Of a DNA stretch of 64,000 bases, positions 37,809 through 45,749 are shown piece after piece (the first letter of the stretch is position 1; the number at the start of each line of letters is the position of its first letter). The DNA is from Acholeplasma granularum ATCC 19168 (GTDB taxonomy: Bacteria; Bacillota_I; Bacilli_A; Acholeplasmatales; Acholeplasmataceae). Where the stretch lies: positions 86,807 to 150,806 of the forward strand of contig NZ_JAFR01000009.1 of NCBI RefSeq assembly GCF_000526235.1, given 5' to 3'. The notes under the pieces are model-generated. The model ran no database searches and was not told the origin of the DNA. It saw only the letters and a program-made list of their open reading frames with translations. Made by a program: the position numbers and the translations under genes.

Positions 37809-38557
37809 AAAAGTATACTAAAATAAATGCATTAATGTTTGATAAATGGGTAGAAGAAGGATGGAAATGGGGTATTCCAATTACACTAGATGCATATTAT
37901 GAAGCACAAAAGGGTAATTGGGATATGCAACTTACACCAAATAAGTTTGTACCTAAAGAATGGTTTGGTAATTTAAAGGGTAAAAAAGTATTAGGGCTTG
38001 CTAGTGGTGGTGCACAGCAAATGCCTATTTTTAAAGCCTTAGGTGCAGATGTTGTATGTCTTGATTTTTCTTCTAAACAATTAGAAAGTGAATTAATTTT
38101 TTCTAAAATGGCAGGTTATGATATTAAGTTAGTAAAATACGATATGACAGATCCCTTACCATTTGAAGATGAAACCTTTGATTTAATATTTCATCCAGTA
38201 TCTAATGTCTATATAGAAAAAGTCGAACCTGTTTTTAAGGAATGTTATAGAATACTTAAAAAAGGTGGCATATTATTATCAGGACTTGATAATGGACTTA
38301 ATTTTGCATTCGATTCAGAAGATGGCAAAATATTATTTGATTTACCATTTAATCCGTTACTAGATAAAGAGCAATATGACTTTATGGTTTCAAATGATTA
38401 TGGTATACAATTTTCACATACACTTGAAGAACAAATTGGTGGTCAATTAAAATCTGGTTTTACTTTATTTGATTTATATGAAGATACAAATGAATCAGGC
38501 ATATTAAAAGATAATAATATTCCGACATTTACTGCAACAAAATCCGTAAAGATATAA
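37805..38557 (+). CDS. Class I SAM-dependent methyltransferase
   Basis: A 250-residue methyltransferase of the Methyltransf_11 kind. The SAM-binding motif I is KVLGLASGGAQQMPIF (about 60-75), and motif II ends in VVCLDFSSKQLE (about 85-96). Motif III is near DPLPFEDETFDLIFHPVSN, shown here only in part as a guide, followed by the ECYRILKKGGILL helix-strand. The N-terminal segment with NWDMQLTP is typical of a Firmicutes subgroup. The substrate is unknown. It overlaps the upstream membrane protease gene by 4 nt. Confidence 0.87.
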   Translation: MKKYTKINALMFDKWVEEGWKWGIPITLDAYYEAQKGNWDMQLTPNKFVPKEWFGNLKGKKVLGLASGGAQQMPIFKALGADVVCLDFSSKQLESELIFSKMAGYDIKLVKYDMTDPLPFEDETFDLIFHPVSNVYIEKVEPVFKECYRILKKGGILLSGLDNGLNFAFDSEDGKILFDLPFNPLLDKEQYDFMVSNDYGIQFSHTLEEQIGGQLKSGFTLFDLYEDTNESGILKDNNIPTFTATKSVKI

Positions 38558-38581
38558 AAAAAATACCTTCAATGAAAGTAT
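38555..38581 (-). terminator. Terminator of tRNA-Thr
   Basis: On the minus strand ATACTTTC (38574-38581) pairs with GAAGGTAT (38563-38570) around a 3-nt loop and is followed by T8. It overlaps the end of the methyltransferase gene's stop region. Confidence 0.82.
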
Positions 38582-38586
38582 ATGAA

Positions 38587-38661
38587 TGGTGCCCAATGCA
38601 AGAATCGGACTTGCGATTCATCCTTACCATGGATGCGTGATGCCACTTCACCAATTGGGCA
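38587..38661 (-). tRNA. tRNA-Thr (anticodon GGT)
   Basis: On the minus strand acceptor arms TGCCCAA and TTGGGCA pair, then A and encoded CCA. The anticodon arm CATCC-ATGGTAA-GGATG gives GGT. The -10 TATAAT for it lies at 38681-38686 on the same strand. Confidence 0.94.
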
Positions 38662-39053
38662 TATTTATGCGTGCAAAATGATTATATCAAACTAAAGATT
38701 AAAAATAAAGCCCTAATGGGCAATTGTGAAATTCTTTACAACACGCTAAATTTTAAATATGTGTAAATCATTCAATTTATATATGAGTATTTACATTATG
38801 AAAATGTCTTATAAACATAGTCTCTTATATTAAAAATACATAAATTTACTTTATTCAAATGAGTGAATATAAACATAAAATCTAATTAGATGGATGTTTT
38901 TAAGCCAAGTAGTCATTAAACTCATGAAAATAGATTACTCTAAGTACGAATAAAAATAAAATATGTTTTTATGTTGTTATTTACAAAATTAAAGTGTATA
39001 ATGACTATAGGTTTGAAAAAACCAAGAGATCTAAAGAAGGAGTATTGCATTTA
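38662..39053. other. Intergenic region between tRNA-Thr and csp
   Basis: No coding sequence seen. It holds the tRNA-Thr -10 (38681-38686, minus), a small GCCC/GGGC hairpin at 38710-38721, about 250 nt of AT-rich sequence I cannot explain, and the csp promoter and leader at its right end. A small RNA is possible but not supported by any motif I know. Confidence 0.4.
38974..39002 (+). promoter_or_regulatory. Promoter of the cold-shock gene
   Basis: TTGTTA (38974-38979), 17-nt spacer, TATAAT (38997-39002). The transcript start near 39009 lies after an in-frame upstream ATG at 38994, which rules that start out. Confidence 0.72.
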
Positions 39054-39251
39054 ATGAAAGGTACTGTTAAATGGTTCGATGCAGGTAAAGGTTACGGCTT
39101 TATCACTGCAGAAGACGGTAAAGATGTATTTGTTCACTATTCAGCTATTCAAACTGATGGTTACAAATCACTAGCTGAAGGCGACCAAGTAGAATTTGAA
39201 ATTAAGACTGGCGATCGTGGAGATCAAGCGTCAAACGTTTCTAAAATTTAA
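39054..39251 (+). CDS. Cold-shock protein (CspA family)
   Basis: A 65-residue OB-fold RNA chaperone that melts RNA structure, especially in the cold. Both RNA-binding motifs are present: KGYGFIT (RNP1, K-G-Y/F-G-F-I) and DVFVHYSAI (RNP2). It starts [13 protein letters not shown], as usual. I place the start at ATG 39054 with AAGGAG at 39037-39042. An earlier in-frame ATG (38994) lies within the promoter and would add 20 residues foreign to the family. The leader is about 45 nt. It is a single-gene unit with a strong terminator. Confidence 0.96.
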   Translation: MKGTVKWFDAGKGYGFITAEDGKDVFVHYSAIQTDGYKSLAEGDQVEFEIKTGDRGDQASNVSKI

Positions 39252-39270
39252 TTCACTTAGGTAAAAAGTT

Positions 39271-39299
39271 AAGAGGTTTATTATAAACCTCTTTTTTTT
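39271..39299 (+). terminator. Terminator after csp
   Basis: AAGAGGTTTA (39271-39280) pairs with TAAACCTCTT (39284-39293), 3-nt loop, followed by T-run. Confidence 0.93.
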
Positions 39300-39310
39300 G
39301 TCATAAATTT

Positions 39311-39319
39311 TGGTATAAT
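39311..39319 (+). promoter_or_regulatory. Extended -10 promoter of the Fic gene
   Basis: TGGTATAAT, an extended -10, about 24 nt before the ATG. The T-run of the csp terminator supplies only a poor -35. Confidence 0.55.
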
Positions 39320-39342
39320 CTATTAAAAGGGGCGATGGTCAA

Positions 39343-40074
39343 ATGGACAAAGATTTACTAGAAGTCGATAAACTTCACTTCAATGAATTAAGAGATCATG
39401 TAGAAGTTGATAAATTTGAACGTTTAATGAAAGAATTTATATATCAATTTACATATGATTCAATTACCATTGAAGGTAAAAATGCACTGAGTCAATCAGA
39501 TGTAAAAAATCTTTTATGTAAGAAAGTAATTGTTACACAACTGCCTGAAAGAGAACAAAAAGAGGCATTAAATTATCAAAAAGCATTTGAACATACATTT
39601 AAACTGGTTACATCAAGAAAACCGTTATCAGAAGATATTTTAAAGGATTTACATGAGATTTTAGTTGAAGGTATCTTTTTAGGCGGTCAATACCGAAAGG
39701 TAAATATTCAAATAAAAGATAGTATGCATCAACCACCTGATTATGTTAAAGTCTATGATAGAATGGCTAAGTTCTTTTATGATTTAGAACATTTTAAAGG
39801 TTCTACTGTACAAAAAGCTTGTTTTGCTCATGCGCAAATATTTAAAATATATCCCTTTTTAGAAGGTAATGGAAGGCTTGCGCGTCTAATCTTAAACTAT
39901 ATACTTTTATATGAAGGTTATATGCCACTAAGTGTTCCGGTTTCCTTAAAAGATGAGTATCTTGAACACATTGATACGTTCAAAGAAGAAAAAGATTTAG
40001 CACCATTTGTGGGATTTATCAAGAAGTTACTTTTAGATGCTTACGAAACGTATATTTATGCTTTAGAAAACTAA
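39343..40074 (+). CDS. Fic-domain protein with Tyr in place of the catalytic His
   Basis: A 243-residue Fic/DOC-fold protein. Fic enzymes usually attach AMP to proteins through the motif HPFx(D/E)GNGRxxR. Here the motif reads YPFLEGNGRLAR (170-181), so the general-base His is Tyr (TAT codon) while the phosphate-binding GNGR and the second Arg are kept. An N-terminal inhibitory-helix motif of the class II type, SITIEG (40-45), is present. AMPylation as normally understood would be impaired; it may be a pseudo-enzyme, use other chemistry or only bind nucleotide. The gene is intact, with its own promoter and terminator, and has no antitoxin-like partner. Confidence 0.88.
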   Translation: MDKDLLEVDKLHFNELRDHVEVDKFERLMKEFIYQFTYDSITIEGKNALSQSDVKNLLCKKVIVTQLPEREQKEALNYQKAFEHTFKLVTSRKPLSEDILKDLHEILVEGIFLGGQYRKVNIQIKDSMHQPPDYVKVYDRMAKFFYDLEHFKGSTVQKACFAHAQIFKIYPFLEGNGRLARLILNYILLYEGYMPLSVPVSLKDEYLEHIDTFKEEKDLAPFVGFIKKLLLDAYETYIYALEN

Positions 40075-40095
40075 AATCCTTACAAAGGATTTTTG
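40073..40095 (+). terminator. Terminator after the Fic gene
   Basis: AAAATCCTT (40073-40081) pairs with AAGGATTTT (40085-40093), 3-nt loop. It overlaps the Fic stop codon. Confidence 0.78.
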
Positions 40096-40127
40096 TTTAT
40101 ATGTTATAATTTAGTAGGTGAAAAAAT

Positions 40128-40979
40128 ATGTCATTAAAAATTGGTCAAACAAATGAATTACAAGTTTTAAGAAAAACAGATATCGCATATGTATTAAAAT
40201 CTAAATCTAACGAGGAAGTGTTTTTACATATAAACGAATCCAATCATAGAACGTTAAAAGCAGGCGATTATGTCGATGCATTTTTATATTATGATGCAAA
40301 AGGAAGGCTTGCAGCAACCTTAAGTGAACCCTTTGTAGAAGCTGGAAAACCAGCGGTATTAAATGTTATATCAGTAAACCCTGGTTTAGGTGTGTTTTTA
40401 GATATGGGTATATCTAAAGATCTACTTTTATCTAAAGATGATTTGGGTGAAGATATTTCACTTTGGCCCCAAGTGGGTGATAAAGTTTATGTCGATCTTA
40501 GAGTTAAAACTAGACTTTCAGCAAGGCCAATTCCTTATAATGAAATGCGTGTAATCGTAGGTAATTTAAATATTGGTGATGAAGTATCTGGATTTATTCA
40601 AGTCATTGGTCAAATTGGTTATTTTGTTTTAACAGAGGAACATAATTTAATTTTAGTTAAAAGACCAAACGCTAGAGGAAAATACAGATTAGGTCAAAGT
40701 GTTAATGTTAAAATTACATATGAAACACCTACAGGCTATGAAGGTAGTTTGACAGAATTTAAAGAAGTAGTTCGTATAGATGATTCTAAAATTATAATGG
40801 ATTTTTTAATTAAAAATGGTGGAAGTATGCCTTATACTGCAACAACTGATAGCGAAACAATCCAAAAGGTATTTAATTTAAGCAGAAAATCATTCAAACG
40901 AGCATTAGGTTTATTATATAAACAAAGAAAAGTTAATTTTATAGATAATAATACAATATTGGTGAATGAAAATGAGTAA
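40128..40979 (+). CDS. cvfB: CvfB-family S1-like RNA-binding protein
   Basis: A 283-residue protein with several S1-type OB folds and a C-terminal winged helix, the layout of CvfB/YitL. CvfB affects virulence gene expression in staphylococci through RNA binding. Visible features are the first S1 domain (1-65), a conserved GLGVFLDMGISKDLLLS stretch (about 88-104) ahead of the second, LSARPIPYNEMR between domains, and a winged-helix end (NLSRKSFKRALGLLYKQ). Its stop overlaps the start of proS, indicating coupling. No target is apparent. Confidence 0.92.
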   Translation: MSLKIGQTNELQVLRKTDIAYVLKSKSNEEVFLHINESNHRTLKAGDYVDAFLYYDAKGRLAATLSEPFVEAGKPAVLNVISVNPGLGVFLDMGISKDLLLSKDDLGEDISLWPQVGDKVYVDLRVKTRLSARPIPYNEMRVIVGNLNIGDEVSGFIQVIGQIGYFVLTEEHNLILVKRPNARGKYRLGQSVNVKITYETPTGYEGSLTEFKEVVRIDDSKIIMDFLIKNGGSMPYTATTDSETIQKVFNLSRKSFKRALGLLYKQRKVNFIDNNTILVNENE

Positions 40980-42396
40980 AAATAAAAAGTTAGTAGAAAG
41001 CATTACCTCTCGTGATGTTGATTTTAGTAGATGGTATACTGATTTATGTTTAAAAGCGGAGTTAATGGATTATAGTGATTCTAAAGGTTTTATTATATAT
41101 CGTCCTTTAGGTTATGGTATTTGGGAAAATATTCAAAACTATTTAGATAAAGAATTTAAAAAAACCGGTCATGAAAATGTTTATATGCCGATGTTGATTC
41201 CAGAATCATTATTCCAAAAAGAAAAAGATCATGTTGAAGGTTTTGCACCAGAAACAGCGATGGTAACAACAACCGGTGTAGAAAACTTAAGTGAAAGACT
41301 AATTATACGTCCAACATCAGAAGTTTTATTTGGAACACATTATAGTAAGATTGTTAAATCATATAGAGACTTACCTAAAATGTATAACCAGTGGTGTTCA
41401 GTGGTTCGTTGGGAAAAAACAACAAGACCGTTCTTACGTGGTAAAGAATTCTTATGGCAAGAAGGACATACTGTCCATTCCACTAAAGAAGAAGCTAAAA
41501 AAGAAACATTAGACATGTTAGAAATTTATAACAAATTAGGTAAAGAATTTCTAGCAATACCTTTTGTTACTGGTAGAAAAACAGAAAAAGAAAAATTTGC
41601 TGGAGCATTAGAAACTTATGCAATCGAAGCATTAATGCATGATGGTCAAGCGCTACAAAGTGGAACTAGTCATTATTTTGGTGATGAGTTTGCTAAAGCA
41701 TTTGATATTAAGTTTTTAAATCAAAATAATGAATTAGAATATGCTTATCAAACATCTTGGGGTGTATCCACACGATTAATTGGAGCAATCATTATGGTTC
41801 ATGGTGATGATAATGGATTAGTACTACCACCTTATGTTGCACCAACTCAAGTTGTCATTGTTCCAATTAGACCAAATGAAGAAGTCTTAAATAAGGTCAA
41901 TCAAATTGAGGCTGAATTAAGTGGTAAGTTTAGAGTTAAAGTTGATAACTCCGATAAATCCCCAGGTTGGAAATTTAGTGAACACGAAATGAAAGGTGTA
42001 CCACTAAGAATTGAAATCGGACCAAGAGATTTAGAAAATAACCAAGTTACCGTAACATTTAGATATAACTATGAAAAAGTTCAGGTAAGTTTAGATAATT
42101 TAAATAAATTTATTGAAGAAGCTATTCCTAACATTCATGAAGCAATGTATCAAAAAGCATTAAAAGAAACTGTTGATAGAACGTATGAAGCAAAAACATA
42201 TGATGAGTTTAAAGCGTACTTAAAAAATGGTGGCTATATTGCAATGTCAATTAGTGGTGAAGATGCTGAAATAAAGATTAAAGAAGATACAGGAGCAACC
42301 TCTCGTGTAATTCAAGATCGAAAACTTATTACAGAAGTATGTCCTGTTACTGGTAAAAAAGCAACACAAACAATACTATTTGCAAGAGCTTATTAA
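40972..42396 (+). CDS. proS: Proline-tRNA ligase, eukaryote/archaeal-like short form
   Basis: Charges tRNA-Pro with proline. The protein (474 residues from ATG 40972) is the ProS3-type class II synthetase found in mollicutes and some Firmicutes, without the editing INS domain. Class II motif 2 shows FLRGKEFLWQEGHT, with QTSWGVSTR and the motif 3 GDDNGLVLPPYVAP stretch. The anticodon-binding domain and a zinc-domain-like C-terminus follow, ending in a Tyr (ARAY) as typical. I prefer ATG 40972 because GGTGA ends 6 nt before it; ATG 40966 would touch the binding site. Overlap with cvfB suggests cotranscription. Confidence 0.95.
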   Translation: MSKNKKLVESITSRDVDFSRWYTDLCLKAELMDYSDSKGFIIYRPLGYGIWENIQNYLDKEFKKTGHENVYMPMLIPESLFQKEKDHVEGFAPETAMVTTTGVENLSERLIIRPTSEVLFGTHYSKIVKSYRDLPKMYNQWCSVVRWEKTTRPFLRGKEFLWQEGHTVHSTKEEAKKETLDMLEIYNKLGKEFLAIPFVTGRKTEKEKFAGALETYAIEALMHDGQALQSGTSHYFGDEFAKAFDIKFLNQNNELEYAYQTSWGVSTRLIGAIIMVHGDDNGLVLPPYVAPTQVVIVPIRPNEEVLNKVNQIEAELSGKFRVKVDNSDKSPGWKFSEHEMKGVPLRIEIGPRDLENNQVTVTFRYNYEKVQVSLDNLNKFIEEAIPNIHEAMYQKALKETVDRTYEAKTYDEFKAYLKNGGYIAMSISGEDAEIKIKEDTGATSRVIQDRKLITEVCPVTGKKATQTILFARAY

Positions 42397-42411
42397 TAAA
42401 ATATTCATACT

Positions 42412-42442
42412 AAAGAAACTTTTTAATAAAGTTTCTTTTTTT
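42412..42442 (+). terminator. Terminator after proS
   Basis: AAAGAAACTTT (42412-42422) pairs with AAAGTTTCTTT (42428-42438), followed by more T. Confidence 0.9.
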
Positions 42443-42446
42443 GTAG

Positions 42447-42494
42447 TAAAAAAGGATTTTATACAGTTTATGTAAACAAACTATATAAAATCCT
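42447..42494 (-). terminator. Terminator after the esterase gene
   Basis: AGGATTTTATA (42453-42463) pairs with TATAAAATCCT (42484-42494), extended inward by AGTTT/AAACT. On the minus strand it is followed by TTTTTT. It lies 5 nt after the esterase stop. Confidence 0.88.
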
Positions 42495-42498
42495 AATA

Positions 42499-43275
42499 TT
42501 ATTTTTGGTTTGTAAATTGAATAAATTCACTCATCTGGCTGGCCCAAAATGCTTCGTTGTGAATACCACCTTCATATATCTTATAAAATATATGATTCAC
42601 TTTATTTTCAAGCGATTTATAAATCATGTTTGAAATATTTGTATATGCTTTATTTGCTTTAGATTTATGCGATCCTGATTCATTTGATCCACATGTAATA
42701 AAATATCTTTGGTCTATAGAAGGATTATACTTATTAAGTAAATTATCTAACCCCTCAACATTCCACCATGCAGATGTAGAAAAAACACCAACACTGCCAA
42801 ATACATTTGGATAAACTAATCCCATATATAGACTAATTAAACCACCTAATGAAGAACCGGAAATTAATGTATTTTCTTTATCGGGTTTTGTAGGAAACTT
42901 TTTATCAACCCAAGGTTTTAATTCTTCAACAATAAATCGTGCATAAATATCACCGTAATAAGGGACTCTATTATCATCAGAAAATTCTTTATAAATATTA
43001 GAATTATCAAATGGACAATATTCATCCATACGGTACTTTGTATTATCAATACCTACAATGATGTGAGGTTCAATAAGACCAGCCTTTAGAAATCGTTCAT
43101 ACTGTGTATGAACATCCCAAACTTCTCCGTAACTTGAAGTTTCCTTAAAAAAAAGATTTTGACCATCATGCATGTATAAGACTTTGTATGGTCCTTTTTT
43201 ATTATCAGGTACATAAATAGATATATTTCTTTTCTGGTTTAATAATTTAGATTGGATTTTATATACTTTTATCAT
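42499..43275 (-). CDS. Alpha/beta-hydrolase esterase (enterochelin esterase-like)
   Basis: A 258-residue hydrolase of the putative esterase family that includes Fes/YbbA-like and esterase D-like proteins. The nucleophile elbow is SGSSLGG. The oxyanion region is LYMHDGQNLF near residue 34, and the acid/His end is in KIYEGGIHNEAFWASQ near the C-terminus. No signal peptide is seen, so the substrate is probably cytosolic; no siderophore genes lie nearby. Its start overlaps the yidD stop by 4 nt on the minus strand, so the two are cotranscribed although functionally unrelated. Confidence 0.86.
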   Translation of the reverse strand: MIKVYKIQSKLLNQKRNISIYVPDNKKGPYKVLYMHDGQNLFFKETSSYGEVWDVHTQYERFLKAGLIEPHIIVGIDNTKYRMDEYCPFDNSNIYKEFSDDNRVPYYGDIYARFIVEELKPWVDKKFPTKPDKENTLISGSSLGGLISLYMGLVYPNVFGSVGVFSTSAWWNVEGLDNLLNKYNPSIDQRYFITCGSNESGSHKSKANKAYTNISNMIYKSLENKVNHIFYKIYEGGIHNEAFWASQMSEFIQFTNQK

Positions 43276-43502
43276 TTTTTCTTTTCCTTTTTTTTAGGCA
43301 CTGGATCATACTTTGGTTTAAAGAGAGGATTACATGTAAGAATTCTTTTTGTTGTTAGCGCAGTAGCATAAAAAAAGTTATGGGTTTCATAAGCCTCAAT
43401 TGCATAATGGCTACAAGTTGGAGAGTGTCTACATTTATGACTCTTAACAGGGGATAAAGTTTTTTGGTACCATCTAATGGCTTTGATTGCTATTTTTTTC
43501 AT
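43272..43502 (-). CDS. yidD: Membrane protein insertion efficiency factor YidD
   Basis: A 76-residue YidD protein. The family signature is clear: IRWYQKTLSP (9-18), CRHSPTCSHYAIEA with three conserved cysteines, then RILTCNPL. The N-terminal amphipathic helix probably places it at the inner face of the membrane, where it assists YidC. The usual neighbours rnpA and yidC are not here. The C-terminus is a short lysine tail. It is the first gene of a minus-strand pair with the esterase. Confidence 0.95.
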   Translation of the reverse strand: MKKIAIKAIRWYQKTLSPVKSHKCRHSPTCSHYAIEAYETHNFFYATALTTKRILTCNPLFKPKYDPVPKKKEKKK

Positions 43503-43582
43503 TATGTACTTATTATACTACATTTGAATCTAATAATATATGAGTCCAAAATACTATGTGAAAAAAATATTTATCTTAATAA

Positions 43583-43634
43583 TTGCTTAAATTTTGATGT
43601 GTGATATAATAAAAGTACAATGTAAACGCATACA
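43583..43634 (+). promoter_or_regulatory. Promoter of the EF-G-like gene with downstream cre site
   Basis: TTGCTT (43583-43588), 16-nt spacer, TATAAT (43605-43610). At 43620-43634, just after the expected start point, ATGTAAACGCATACA matches the cre consensus at every defined position. A cre site in this place would act as a roadblock. Confidence 0.6.
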
Positions 43635-43651
43635 ATTGCAAGGAGGTAATT

Positions 43652-45709
43652 ATGAAAGAATACAAAACAAAGAACCTTAGAAACATTGCTTTATTAGGAC
43701 ACTTAGGAAGTGGTAAAACTTCACTTACTGAGAGTCTGCTTCAAGCTGCTGGTGTAATACAAAACAAGGGGGAAGTGGAAAGAAAAAACACCAAGTCTGA
43801 TTATCTTGTGGAGGAACAACAAAGAGGCTCCTCCATGCAAACATCTTTAATACCGATAGAATCTTATGACTGCAAACTTAACTTCTTAGACGTGCCTGGT
43901 AATGATGAGCTCATTAGTGAGTTATACCATGCCTTGGAAGTTGTAAAGGGTGCAGTCATTTTAATTGATGCAACTAAAGGTGTTGAGGTAGGTACTGAGC
44001 GTGTTTGGAATGAAATTAGACGTCGCCGTATACCTGCAGTATTATTTATTAATAAAATGGATAAAGAAAATGTCGATTATGAAGCGCTTTTAGAAGATAT
44101 TCGAACAAAATTAGGAAAAAGAGCAGTACCATTTACATATCCAATCGGTCGTAAAGAAGATTTTGAGGGATTTGTAAATGTAGTTGAAATGAAAGCTAGA
44201 ATTTACAATGGAAAAACATGTGAAGATGCTGAAATTTGGGATGAAAAGAAACCTAAAGTTGAACAATTAAGAGAAATGATTATGGAATCAGTTGCTGAAA
44301 CATCAGAGGATCTATTAGAAAAATACTTTGGTGGAGAAGAAATTAGCCAAGAAGAAATTAATAAAGCCTTAAATCATTCAATTATTAATGGTGAATTGAC
44401 CCCAGTACTTGTTGGTTCTGTTCTTAAAAATATAGGTGTTAATACATTATTAAAAATGTTGGTAGATTACCTACCAACACCGGATGTATTAAAAGAACTT
44501 GAAGCAACAGATATTTCTAGTGGCGAACTAATGCCAATAAAGACTATAGATAGTGAACCATTTTCTGGATTTATATTTAAAACGATGATTGATACATTTG
44601 TTGGAACAATGTCATTTATCAAAATAAATTCAGGTATATTAAATGTTGGTGATGAAATATATCATGCTCAAACAGATTCTACATTTAAAATAAATACTTT
44701 AATGACTTTAATTGGTAAAGAACAAATACCTGTTGAAAAAGCATATGCTGGTGATATTGTTGTTACAACAAAACTAGATAATTTAAAAACTGGTCATACC
44801 ATATCAGATCCTAAACGTAGAATTAGATTTGATAAGGTCAACCTACCAACACCAGTTATTTATAAAGCTATCAAACCTTTAGATGAAAAAGATGAAGATA
44901 AAATTTCTATGGCTTTAGGAAAATTAAATATTGAAGACCCATCTTTTGATATCCAAAGAAATAAAGAAACAGGTCAACTTTTAATTGGAGGATATGGAAT
45001 TAGTCATATCACATATATTACAGAGCGTATGAAGAGTTTATATAAGGTTTCTGTAAATTTTGAAGATCAAAAAATCGTTTATAGAGAAACAATCAAGAAA
45101 AAAGGTGTAGGTGAAGGTAAACATAAAAAACAATCTGGTGGTGCAGGACAATTTGGTCATGTTTGGATTCGTTTTGAACCATCACCAAAAGACTTTGAAT
45201 TTTCAGAAGAAGTATTTGGTGGTTCAGTACCAAGATCGTATTTCCCGGCCGTAGAAAAAGGATTAATCAGAAGTTTTGAAAAAGGTCCATTGGCAGGTTT
45301 TCCTGTAATTCATGTTAAAGCAACCCTATATGATGGTTCATACCACTCAGTGGATAGTAATGAAATATCATTTGTTATGGCAGCTGATTTAGCATTTAAA
45401 GCGGCACTTAAAGAAATTGAACCAACAATATTAGAACCAATCTTACATGTTACTATTACTGTTAAAGAAGCATTTGTAGGTGATGTTATGGGTGATATGA
45501 ATAAGCGTAGAGGAAGAATCCTTGGAATGGATCAAGCAGATGGATATACAGTTGTTACTGCATATGTACCAGAAGTTGAAGTAATCTCTTATGCGATAGA
45601 TTTAAAAGCTATGACTCAAGGTTCTGGTCAATTTGAAAGAAGATTTGATCGTTATGAAGAAGTACCACAACACCTACAAACAAAAATTATTGAACAACAT
45701 AAAAGATAA
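43652..45709 (+). CDS. Elongation factor G-like paralogue (EF-G2)
   Basis: A 685-residue translational GTPase of the EF-G-like type that coexists with true FusA. The G1 motif is GHLGSGKTS (about 16-24), G3 is DVPGND (in place of DTPGH) and G4 is NKMD. Domains II-V follow; domain IV begins near KKKGVGEGKHKKQSGG. The DTPGH-to-DVPGND change removes the usual catalytic His of the switch II region, as reported for other EF-G-like proteins, so it may hydrolyse GTP poorly. AAGGAGG precedes the ATG. A ribosome-recycling, rescue or stress role is possible. Confidence 0.88.
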   Translation: MKEYKTKNLRNIALLGHLGSGKTSLTESLLQAAGVIQNKGEVERKNTKSDYLVEEQQRGSSMQTSLIPIESYDCKLNFLDVPGNDELISELYHALEVVKGAVILIDATKGVEVGTERVWNEIRRRRIPAVLFINKMDKENVDYEALLEDIRTKLGKRAVPFTYPIGRKEDFEGFVNVVEMKARIYNGKTCEDAEIWDEKKPKVEQLREMIMESVAETSEDLLEKYFGGEEISQEEINKALNHSIINGELTPVLVGSVLKNIGVNTLLKMLVDYLPTPDVLKELEATDISSGELMPIKTIDSEPFSGFIFKTMIDTFVGTMSFIKINSGILNVGDEIYHAQTDSTFKINTLMTLIGKEQIPVEKAYAGDIVVTTKLDNLKTGHTISDPKRRIRFDKVNLPTPVIYKAIKPLDEKDEDKISMALGKLNIEDPSFDIQRNKETGQLLIGGYGISHITYITERMKSLYKVSVNFEDQKIVYRETIKKKGVGEGKHKKQSGGAGQFGHVWIRFEPSPKDFEFSEEVFGGSVPRSYFPAVEKGLIRSFEKGPLAGFPVIHVKATLYDGSYHSVDSNEISFVMAADLAFKAALKEIEPTILEPILHVTITVKEAFVGDVMGDMNKRRGRILGMDQADGYTVVTAYVPEVEVISYAIDLKAMTQGSGQFERRFDRYEEVPQHLQTKIIEQHKR

Positions 45710-45749
45710 AGTATAGACATTCTTATACTATAGTATGGAGGTATTATCC

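Noticed and set aside
38994..39053. Longer cold-shock protein starting at ATG 38994
   Set aside because: The ATG lies inside the promoter -10 region and would add residues not found in the family; ATG 39054 has a proper ribosome binding site.
39343..40074. Fic-based toxin-antitoxin (doc/phd) module
   Set aside because: There is no small antitoxin gene beside it, the inhibitory motif is within the same protein, and the catalytic His is missing.
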